Below, one piece after another: positions 6,601 through 12,794 of a stretch of DNA of 50,028 nucleotides. Within the stretch, counting starts at the first letter, position 1. Each line of letters opens with the position of its first letter. This stretch comes from Shewanella benthica. GTDB taxonomy: Bacteria > Pseudomonadota > Gammaproteobacteria > Enterobacterales > Shewanellaceae. The notes beneath the pieces were generated by a model. It ran no database searches. It saw only the letters and a program-made list of their open reading frames with translations, and was not told the DNA's origin. A program made the position numbers and the translations under genes. Location: contig JAKVHY010000040.1 in assembly GCA_023284085.1 (NCBI GenBank), forward strand, positions 1 through 50,028, read 5' to 3'.

Positions 6601-7770
6601 ATTGGGATTAGCGGGTAAGCGTGGGTCTTCATGGTAGCGCTGTTGGTATTCCACCGTTTTTGATATAGCTAATGCTCGTACGGCTTGCTGGGCTTGGGCG
6701 AGGGTGGGATAGAAGTCTTTTATTTCATTACCCAGAAAAGTGGGCCAGTTTTGCCATTCGTTAGCATAGATTTTATTGGGATCAGCAGGTAAGTGTGGGT
6801 CTTCGCGGTAGCGCTGTTTGTACTCTACCAATCTTGATATGGCTAATGCTTGAGTAGCTTGCTGGGCTTCGGCTAGGGTGGAATAGAAGTCTTTTATTAT
6901 ATTGCCTAGAAATGCTGGCCAGTTTTGCCATTCGTTAGCATAGGTTTTTTGTGGGATTGAGGGTAAACGTGAATCTTCATGGTAACGCTGCTTGTATTCC
7001 TCCCCTGTTGATATGGTTAATGCTTGAGTAGCTTGCTGGGCTTCGGCTAGGGTGGAATAGAAGTCTTTTATTTCGTTACCCAGAAAAGTGGGCCAGTTTT
7101 GCCATTCGTTAGCATAGGTGTTTTGTGGGACTGAGGGTAAGCGTGGGTCTTCACGGTAGCGCTGTTGGTATTCTGTAGTTGTTGATATGGTTAATGATCG
7201 TACGGCTTTTTGGGCCTGGGCGAGGGTGGGATAGAAGTCTTTTATTTCGTTACCCAGAAAAGTGGGCCAGTTTTGCCATTCGTTAGCATAGGTGGAATTA
7301 GGGTTAGCAGGTAAGCGTGGGTCTTCACGGTAGCGCTGTTTGTACTCCCCCGTTTTTGATATGGCTAGCGCTCGTGCGGCTTGTTGGGCTTGGGCGAGGG
7401 TGGGATAGATATTTTTTATTTTATTACCCAGAAATGTGGGCCAGTTTTGCCATTCGTTAGCATAGATGTTATTGGGGGTAGAGGGTAAGCGTGGGTCTTT
7501 ATGGTAGCACTGTTTGTACTCCCCCATTCTTGATATGGATAATGTTCGCGCGGCTTGCTGGGCCTGGGCGAGGGTGGGATAGAAGTCTTTTATTTCGTTA
7601 CCCAGAAATGTGGGCCAGTTTTGCCATTCGTTAGCATAGACTTTATTGGGGGTAGCAGGTAAGCGTGGGTCTTCGCGGTAGCGCCGTTGATATTCAGTGC
7701 CTGTTGATATGGCTAATGCTCGTGAGGCTTGTTGGGCTTCGGCGAGTATGGGATAGAATATTTTCTTCAT
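3631..7770 (-). CDS. gmtZ: GMT integrase GmtZ, with N-terminal repeat array
   Basis: The protein has 1379 residues. Residues 2-465 are eight near-identical 58-residue units (FYPTLAQAQQA...EYKQRY.EDPRLP...YANEWQNWPTFLGN) of the phage-integrase repeat type, followed by two degenerate units to about residue 580. A tyrosine recombinase region lies around residues 880-1080: TPHSMRVSLINAYAYEFG supplies H-x-x-R, VGHSSIVMSIYY supplies the second His and a candidate nucleophilic Tyr. A cysteine cluster follows (CPVGGAFC, later CIQC), then a long coiled coil (about 1180-1245). The start codon overlaps the gmtY stop by 4 bases, so synthesis is coupled. It should act with GmtY and GmtX in excision and integration. 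The repeats may bind DNA. Confidence 0.88.
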   Translation of the reverse strand: MKKIFYPILAEAQQASRALAISTGTEYQRRYREDPRLPATPNKVYANEWQNWPTFLGNEIKDFYPTLAQAQQAARTLSISRMGEYKQCYHKDPRLPSTPNNIYANEWQNWPTFLGNKIKNIYPTLAQAQQAARALAISKTGEYKQRYREDPRLPANPNSTYANEWQNWPTFLGNEIKDFYPTLAQAQKAVRSLTISTTTEYQQRYREDPRLPSVPQNTYANEWQNWPTFLGNEIKDFYSTLAEAQQATQALTISTGEEYKQRYHEDSRLPSIPQKTYANEWQNWPAFLGNIIKDFYSTLAEAQQATQALAISRLVEYKQRYREDPHLPADPNKIYANEWQNWPTFLGNEIKDFYPTLAQAQQAVRALAISKTVEYQQRYHEDPRLPANPNNTYANEWQNWPTFLGNEIKDFYPTLAQAQQAAQALAISRMGEYKQCYHKDPRLPSSPNNTYANEWQSWPTFLLPKRITDIKSLKLACKILYIKDSQQYRLVQKQYKQLPSKPDKMFTDWINWYDLLDIPKPYRYEKLRTIVQQNQCKTMNDYKKMRIKLNDPLLPSSPEEVYESTGWTNSYDFFGTTRPYQVKYFDPKWREWADSIVEFLKSARGGNTKAKDLCEFVRKYINPNGFETSPLEYLTRGRTNIQPMLELFEKVTITRKKKWLFSINEFLNWIIANYLILEDIETGEMTPIKGASNPFSHVNFDGEQAPPSINETNKLALPYQFVKSAREWVFPPSSTENKTSYSELHHLQRFSADWIPIDDKTLIDSSDPDCVTRVEGGKTFLWNPIYWTYTYALMQLPARGRQIVYCDSGEADAELADFKNGKIIWKRNRNSLAGLTQHQSMISKTKDNDFGVYYTSNKTSFNGKGYAIPFMPLELAYWLIKLRKWQEKYNPITEPTKWLDCSRTNLNEIQRKQKGINSFLFRDYQDKEPGTFGGRLANRLAAALFYSSEDQLTSATYAGLSYKECHHQLEQLDSIALTSFKSEYTPHSMRVSLINAYAYEFGMPLEVIMKLVGHSSIVMSIYYIKSDKTGANIREKIELGEKQALNNAAEALRSFVESQRIEECKKQLVANNPEFLQTLNNNRPASSYLFKDFGICPVGGAFCNEGGATVAMKANIYHPVNAGYLGEQNCIQCRFFVTGPAFMMGLSALFNEISLAVSTQSHRYAKLEGELNGAARKIDVISHQLYQQKSQQLEIEKQQLQTLRRKLNSEIETRAKKMDLYMSDMNSTHKHLMSCQKVINQEKQQDSSKLLLIVPHEFEISFELDDVSGFQQLSEVCENAELYHSCSDELAVTRRSQALDKMLLKNGMNPQFIFLTEEQQLVVGNQMTQLMLSRLQSWEKVDRLINGSLVLKDFSENEGFTTSDIKKLFANSIPLRLVD
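6376..7767 (-). repeat. eight tandem 174-base repeats within gmtZ
   Basis: Segments such as GAAGTCTTTTATTTC recur every 174 bases (for example GTCTTTTATT at 6541 and 6715). The arrays keep frame, so unit loss or gain would change the protein by multiples of 58 residues. Units 2 and 8 share the block SRMGEYKQCYHKDPRLPS, not found in the others, pointing to recombination between units. Confidence 0.95.
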
Positions 7771-9071
7771 AGTCCTAATGCTCTTATTTTATTTCTAATT
7801 TCTTTATCTTCAGGTTTCAAATAAACCAAACAACTGAGAGGGCTTTTGTGGTGCATGGCTTTTTGAATTTCTAATTGGTTGAATCCAGCCTGTTTTAAGC
7901 GATAACCATAGAAATGTCTGTGGGAGTGTGGGCTAGTGCCTAAGTGTTTACTTGCTTCTAGTCCAATACGCTCGATTGCACGTTTATGCTTTTGTATAAA
8001 GTTCTTTTTCGATTCAGCTTTCCCACTTGAGTTTGTAAAAAGGTATGGATGATCCCCATCAACTCTTACAGCTAAGTACTGCTGCAGTAACCAAGTGAAT
8101 TCAATTGCTTTGCTACTTGGGAAAAACATGACATCAAATGAGTGATTTTGATTTGTTAGTAGTGGCTGTTTCCAGCCGGAGTAAAGTCTGTGGGAGCGTT
8201 TGTATTCATAGCGTGGTTTTTGACGGAATCGAATGTTTAGATATTCTCGACGATTTGCGAAGCCCTTCTCCGGGCTTGCTCCATCGCTTGGGTGAAATAC
8301 AGAAACAATTGCTGCACCACTTTTGGTATCGATGGCAATGTCGCTTGTATAAATATGAAAACACTCAGATAACCTAAGCCCACCATAGTGCATTAACATC
8401 ACAATGAGCTGGCTTGCGTAATCAATATCTCCTGAGCGTCTGTTGCTAAATCCATATTGAAAGAATCGATCGAAATGATCTTCAGGAAAACGAAAGACAG
8501 ATTCAATGGATAGCAGGTGGTTCATGGGTCCTTGAATACTGCGTACCTTTGAAAACTGGTGTTTTGATGGGTTACTGAGGTGGTTTAAGAAGCAGTTAGA
8601 CTCGCGCTTGTAGTACGCACACCAACGCATCCGCTGTTCTGCTTTTGTTGCTTTTCTTAGTGGGTTTAAGCTGGGTAGTTCATGGCCATAGGTCTTATCT
8701 AGGTGGTCACAATAGAAGTTGATGTGACCAAGCAATACGTTAACATCTTCAGCCTTTCGTGGATGCCAGTATAAATTTGAAGTGTCTTGGTGCGAATCAT
8801 CAATTGAACCAAAGCAGAGGGTATCGACAAACGATCGCAGCAGTTCAGTTGCTGAGGTGAAAGTGTTGGTATGGGCATTGATAAACTTTAGTAGTAGCTC
8901 AACAGCAAACACATTGCGCTCAAGCCAAGATTGAGATTTATTACGCTTTGAATAAAGAAATTTCAGATGTGAAACTAAGAGTCCTTTTTCAGTAAAAAGT
9001 GCTGGCAAGCTAACCGTTAAAGCAGATTGATTTGCTTTATAGTCAACATGCCTCTTTAGAACATAAGCCAT
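7767..9071 (-). CDS. gmtY: GMT tyrosine recombinase GmtY
   Basis: The 434-residue protein is a tyrosine recombinase. The N-terminal half is a SAM-like core-binding region. The catalytic half shows MHYGGLRLSECFHIY (first Arg, residues ~230-245), SPHSHRHFYGYRLKQAG (H-x-x-R with a second His) and HHKSPLSCLVYLKPED (His and nucleophilic Tyr near the C-terminus), so the catalytic set looks complete. It is the first gene of the gmtYZX-greB operon, reads away from the insertion boundary, and has a promoter about 31 bases upstream. Its expected role is strand cleavage and exchange at the island ends in the host greB, with GmtZ. The start ATG at 9071 has AAGGG 8 bases upstream. Confidence 0.9.
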   Translation of the reverse strand: MAYVLKRHVDYKANQSALTVSLPALFTEKGLLVSHLKFLYSKRNKSQSWLERNVFAVELLLKFINAHTNTFTSATELLRSFVDTLCFGSIDDSHQDTSNLYWHPRKAEDVNVLLGHINFYCDHLDKTYGHELPSLNPLRKATKAEQRMRWCAYYKRESNCFLNHLSNPSKHQFSKVRSIQGPMNHLLSIESVFRFPEDHFDRFFQYGFSNRRSGDIDYASQLIVMLMHYGGLRLSECFHIYTSDIAIDTKSGAAIVSVFHPSDGASPEKGFANRREYLNIRFRQKPRYEYKRSHRLYSGWKQPLLTNQNHSFDVMFFPSSKAIEFTWLLQQYLAVRVDGDHPYLFTNSSGKAESKKNFIQKHKRAIERIGLEASKHLGTSPHSHRHFYGYRLKQAGFNQLEIQKAMHHKSPLSCLVYLKPEDKEIRNKIRALGL

Positions 9072-9101
9072 AATGGTGACCCTTCAACTAGCACTGGTAA
9101 G

Positions 9102-9130
9102 TATATAGTTGATGGTTCTTATTTGGTCAA
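9102..9130 (-). promoter_or_regulatory. promoter of the gmtYZX-greB operon
   Basis: On the minus strand TTGACC, a 17-base spacer, and TATATA lie just upstream of gmtY. No other good promoter is seen before the operon. Confidence 0.6.
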
Positions 9131-9169
9131 ATCTATGGGGTTATAGGATGAAAGCATTGTTGCTCAAGG

Positions 9170-9192
9170 TATTGCTATTCGGTATAGCAATA
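9170..9192. promoter_or_regulatory. inverted repeat upstream of gmtY
   Basis: TATTGCTAT-TCGGT-ATAGCAATA has perfect 9-base arms with a 5-base spacer. It sits about 40 bases upstream of the gmtY -35 box. It could be an operator or a recombinase-binding core; the sequence does not decide. Confidence 0.5.
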
Positions 9193-9349
9193 AATACTAA
9201 GAGGTATGGGGGGATTTACTGTTAATTACTCAATAAAGCTCTTTGCATAAGTAAGGGAATAACTTGTCTTGTACCGATCGAGCATTTAATCAAATGAACA
9301 AAGATTGAGTTAGATCTCTAATCGAGTAAACTTGATCACTAGATTAGAT

Positions 9350-9363
9350 GTACTAATTAGTAC
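9350..9363. promoter_or_regulatory. 14-base perfect palindrome near the island end
   Basis: GTACTAATTAGTAC lies about 120 bases inside the island boundary. It may be a binding site for a recombinase or a regulator. Confidence 0.4.
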
Positions 9364-9485
9364 TTAGTTAGGGTAAATAACTTTTTAAGGGTATTGAGTT
9401 GTCTCAGGCATTAGCATGGAATACTGCATTTCTTAGTGAGCTAGTTGATCAAATAGTATGTCGATTAATGGGGTACTTATACACT

Positions 9486-9824
9486 TATAACAAGCGTCTG
9501 CTGCGGCAGATAGACGGTCGGGTTCGCTATTTGGTGAAGCGGGTTGAAGAGCTAAAAATCGTCGATTATTCGCCCCAACAGGAGGGTAAGGTGTTCTTCG
9601 GTGCCTGGGTAGAGCTTGAAAATGAGGCCGGTGATGTGGTGCAGTATCGTATCGTAGGTAAGGATGAGCTGGATACTAAACTAGGTTATATCACCATAGA
9701 CTCGCCGATGTCCCGTGCGCTTATCGGCAAACAGGTCGATGATGAAATCGTAGTACAAACCCCTTCGGGTGCCAAGGAGTGGTACGTGAACAAGATTCAA
9801 TATAAGGCATTTAAGGATGAATGA
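9486..9824 (+). pseudogene. greB: host greB, N-terminus removed by the island
   Basis: From YNKRLLRQIDGRVRYL onward this is a typical GreB, corresponding to residue 50 to the end (YSPQQEGKVFFGAWVELEN, then VDDEIVVQTPSGAKEWYVN). Everything before it is unrelated island sequence. An open frame can be traced back to a TTG at 9399, but that extension has no GreB character. The lost part includes most of the coiled-coil hairpin and the tip acids equivalent to D41 and E44, so the remnant cannot act as a cleavage factor even if translated; the FKBP-like polymerase-binding domain remains. The 3' end overlaps the next gene by 8 bases. Confidence 0.92.
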
Positions 9825-10704
9825 GCGGGTCGATATAAGTGATTCAATTCTCGATCCTGTCATTGTAGATTGGCAGAATATTGAGTTGCCTCAGACCTGG
9901 GCCGATGAGATCAATTTTAAGACCCGCACCAATGTGGGTAGACTATTTCGTAGTCTTTTTAAGCGGGGCAATGGTCGTGCGGAGCTCCCGGACAGTTTCC
10001 CCGACGGAATATTGGGTAAAGAGAGCCTGCCTAAATATCTACAGCAGGAGTTTCACGGCATACCTAACGGTAACTATTCCAATAATATTACCCGCGGCTA
10101 TATCAGTGCCTTCGATGCCAGTATGCTGGGCAAGATGAAGCCTGTGAGACGCGATATAGCTTCCTGGTTTAACAACTGCAGACGTGTCTTAGATCTCGGC
10201 TGCGCCGGTGGTCAGATGGCCGCAGCCCTCAAGAATGAAGATATCACAGATGTTTGGGGGCTAGACCCTTCGCCTTATCTGTTAAAACATGCGGCTAAAG
10301 CCTATCCAAAAGTGAAATTTGTTCAAGGCCTGGCGGAAGAACTAAAGTTTTCCGATAGACGATTCGATGGTATTACAGCGAGTTTTTTGTTTCATGAGAT
10401 GCCGCCTAAATATATCGATTTGGCTCTGGATGAGTGTCACCGCGTGTTAGATGAGGGGGGCTTGTTAGCCATCTGTGAACCCTCATCGATTCAGTTTAGA
10501 GCCGGTTGGTGGAAGATGTTTAACAGGTATGGCTTTACTGGCATTTACTTCAGGTGGCTGGCCCATCATGTGTATGAACCTTTTGTACCTGCCTGGCATA
10601 AGCAAGATATCGAACAACTACTGCAACGACATGGGTTCGAGGTGTTGATCAACCGAAGGGGCATGCCGGAACATACCGTGCTGGCGAGAAAGTGCCATTC
10701 ATAA
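9817..10704 (+). CDS. class I SAM-dependent methyltransferase
   Basis: The 295-residue protein has a Rossmann methyltransferase core at about residues 120-240: RVLDLGCAGGQMAAAL (motif I, SAM binding), VWGLDPSPYLL (acidic residue of motif II), FDGITASFLFHEM (motif III/IV) and HRVLDEGGLLAICEP. This resembles the UbiE/COQ5 branch, but the substrate cannot be named. There is a roughly 110-residue N-terminal extension without a recognised domain. Its ATG overlaps the end of host greB by 8 bases, implying that the two genes were originally co-transcribed. The island has cut it off from the native greB promoter, so expression now depends on the island end or an internal promoter. Confidence 0.8.
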   Translation: MNERVDISDSILDPVIVDWQNIELPQTWADEINFKTRTNVGRLFRSLFKRGNGRAELPDSFPDGILGKESLPKYLQQEFHGIPNGNYSNNITRGYISAFDASMLGKMKPVRRDIASWFNNCRRVLDLGCAGGQMAAALKNEDITDVWGLDPSPYLLKHAAKAYPKVKFVQGLAEELKFSDRRFDGITASFLFHEMPPKYIDLALDECHRVLDEGGLLAICEPSSIQFRAGWWKMFNRYGFTGIYFRWLAHHVYEPFVPAWHKQDIEQLLQRHGFEVLINRRGMPEHTVLARKCHS

Positions 10705-10892
10705 TGGTGTAAAGCTTAGTCTACATCTTTAATTGCAGTAGAACTCGATGCTCAGAGGGGAGTAAGCTAGTTTGTAATCTTAGCGTGCCACTTAGCCATC
10801 TTCACTCATTTTTCCTAATATGATCTCGATCAACTCGCGTAATTCCTAAAGCTACTAGCCTGCCGATAATACTCATAAAGAAGGATCGGATC

Positions 10893-12701
10893 ATGGCGAC
10901 ATCAATTGAGAAAAATTTTGGCGATGAATATTTCCGTCAGTTACCCCAGTTTGGCGATAGCTTAGGTGAACTGTTAACATTTTTCGGGGTCAAGCGTACC
11001 TATGGTGTTGGTGGTGATTTCGTTGCTAATTTGATTAATGCCCTAGCCCCCCATATTGATGTATTACCGTCGAGCAATGAGATGCATGCAGGCTTCAGTG
11101 CCTGTGCCCAGGCTGAGTTAAACCCACTAGGTGTTTGCATGACCACTTATACCGTAGGCAGCTTACCTTGTGTTAGCGCTGCTGCGTTGGCGAGAACCGA
11201 AGGATTGCCCGTGGTGTTCATCTCTGGTGCTCCAGGGGAGAACGAGGTAAATAGTCATGCACTGCATCATAGCGTTCATCCTCATACAGCCTGGAATACC
11301 GATCTTGACGCTGCACTAAATGCTTTCCGGGCTCTGGGGATCCGCGCCGAACGTCTTCAGGGGCGAAGGCATAGTGGCCAGCCCAATATTGCCGCCGAGC
11401 AATGTTTGCAGCTGTTAACTTATGCTTATTTAAATCGCCAACCTGTGTTTATTGAGATCCCCAGAGATCTGATCTTTCAGCCGACTCAATCTTTGTGCCT
11501 ACCGGATCATTTAACTCAGCTAGCTAAAGTTCAGCAACTGAATTTAAGTGGTGCAGAGCTGATAGCCAAAGAGATAGAGACTAAGCTCAATAAGGCTGGT
11601 TTTCCTTTGGTGTTTCTGGGAGAGAAACTCAGGTTGAACACAGACTTACTCGGAAAAATAATCACATTTTGTCGTCAACAAGGCCTCCCCTATGCTACCA
11701 GCTGGTTTGGTAAGGGCATGTTGGATGAGAGCGATCCACTCTGTTTAGGAAGTTATAACGGGGTATTCAGTGAGCTAGATGGTCAGGTTTATATCGAGTC
11801 TGTGGCCGATTATGTGCTTGAATTAGGCACAGCCATATCACCGAGTGACACCAACAATGCCTTCGGCAGTCAAACCCATGCCGTAGATAGCCACCCTAAC
11901 AAGACTATGCTGAAGGGAACCTCGAGGTGGGAGCAAGATATTTCGGTGGTCATGGATAGACTCCAGTCCTCTAGGCTAGCGCCAAACAAACCTTTCTGTG
12001 AGCCTAAAGCCGATGTGGAGTCATCAAACCCAAAGAGTGAGATGCTTGGGTATCATAATCTGGCCTCGACGATTAATCTTGCTCAGAGAGAACTCGCCAA
12101 GCCCTATATTTTCGTACCTGAGGTGGGGAGCGCTCTGTTTGCCAGCTTCGAGTTGGATACTCTTGGCAGTGATATTGGGCGAAGTTATCTGGCTAACCCT
12201 TGGTATGCAGCAATGGGAACCAGTTTGCCCTATGCCCGAGCCATTGCCGATCAGTTAGCCGAAACTGATAGCTCACAACCTATCTTGGTATTGACAGGAG
12301 ATGGTGGCTTTAATTTTCAGGCTAACGAGTTGATCAGTCTGCAGAAACAGGGCGCAAATGTTACGATTATCTATATGCGTAACAATATTTTTCATTTAGG
12401 TAAGGCGGGAGATGCGCCTGTGTATGCCTGTAATCATCAAGAGTTCGATCCTAGGTTGTTGATAAAAGCGTATGCGGGTCATGGTCATTTATGTGAGACC
12501 ACAGGCCAGCTGATGAATAGCCTTGCTCAAAGTGCGGCCAAGGGCGGGTTGCATCTGATCGAAGTACCGACTTCAATCGATACTGAGTATCAGAGTGAGA
12601 TCACTAAGAAGCTCAATACCTACATAGGGTTTAGAAATGGTGTCACCGAGGCGATATCTGCCTGGAATAACTTGTGTGGTCGCAGAGAAAGCTGTCACTA
12701 A
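10893..12701 (+). CDS. thiamine-diphosphate 2-keto acid decarboxylase family enzyme
   Basis: The 602-residue protein has the three-domain thiamine-diphosphate enzyme layout. The N-terminal pyrimidine-binding domain has VLPSSNEMHAGFSACAQAE, with the glutamate that activates the cofactor. The C-terminal pyrophosphate-binding domain has LVLTGDGGFNFQANEL...YMRNN, the GDG-x(n)-NN metal-diphosphate motif. It resembles pyruvate/indolepyruvate decarboxylases more than acetolactate synthase, but the substrate is not certain. It is probably cytoplasmic, with no signal or membrane segment. An AAGGA ribosome site precedes the ATG. It sits between the methyltransferase and tex, an insertion relative to the direct greB-tex adjacency of E. 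coli. Confidence 0.75.
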   Translation: MATSIEKNFGDEYFRQLPQFGDSLGELLTFFGVKRTYGVGGDFVANLINALAPHIDVLPSSNEMHAGFSACAQAELNPLGVCMTTYTVGSLPCVSAAALARTEGLPVVFISGAPGENEVNSHALHHSVHPHTAWNTDLDAALNAFRALGIRAERLQGRRHSGQPNIAAEQCLQLLTYAYLNRQPVFIEIPRDLIFQPTQSLCLPDHLTQLAKVQQLNLSGAELIAKEIETKLNKAGFPLVFLGEKLRLNTDLLGKIITFCRQQGLPYATSWFGKGMLDESDPLCLGSYNGVFSELDGQVYIESVADYVLELGTAISPSDTNNAFGSQTHAVDSHPNKTMLKGTSRWEQDISVVMDRLQSSRLAPNKPFCEPKADVESSNPKSEMLGYHNLASTINLAQRELAKPYIFVPEVGSALFASFELDTLGSDIGRSYLANPWYAAMGTSLPYARAIADQLAETDSSQPILVLTGDGGFNFQANELISLQKQGANVTIIYMRNNIFHLGKAGDAPVYACNHQEFDPRLLIKAYAGHGHLCETTGQLMNSLAQSAAKGGLHLIEVPTSIDTEYQSEITKKLNTYIGFRNGVTEAISAWNNLCGRRESCH

Positions 12702-12794
12702 TTCAAAGTCTGTAGCTTTCACATGCAAGCACACCTTAGCCTGTGGTATCTTGATGCTCATCAGAACCTTTCACTCCAGGCACGACCATACTTT

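Larger units (their letters stand above)
1..9485. mobile_element. Gamma-mobile-trio (GMT) island, right-hand part
   Basis: The stretch carries the three signature genes of GMT islands (gmtY, gmtZ, gmtX, all minus strand), a toxin-antitoxin pair, integron cassette DNA and gene debris, and it is more A/T-rich than the host DNA after 9.5 kb. Its right boundary falls inside greB: at about 9486 the reading frame becomes typical GreB from the Y-N-K-R-L-L segment onward, with unrelated sequence before it. The matching N-terminal half of host greB is not in the window, so the island continues to the left. GMT islands are known as carriers of defence and toxin cargo; most of the cargo here would be outside the window. 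Confidence 0.85.

Noticed and set aside
6376..7767. CRISPR-like periodicity in gmtZ
   Set aside because: The 174-base units are contiguous coding repeats without unique spacers; no cas genes are present.
9399..9485. Start of a full protein at TTG 9399 reading into greB
   Set aside because: The first 29 residues have no GreB similarity and come from island DNA; the GreB fold begins only at 9486.
690..9494. TATAACAAG shared by attC site 2 (690-698) and the greB junction (9486-9494)
   Set aside because: A nine-base match in two unrelated recombination systems can be chance; GmtY/GmtZ are not integron integrases, and there is no further similarity around it.
12723..12794. N-terminal extension of Tex
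   Set aside because: No ribosome site and no resemblance to the Tex N-terminus.
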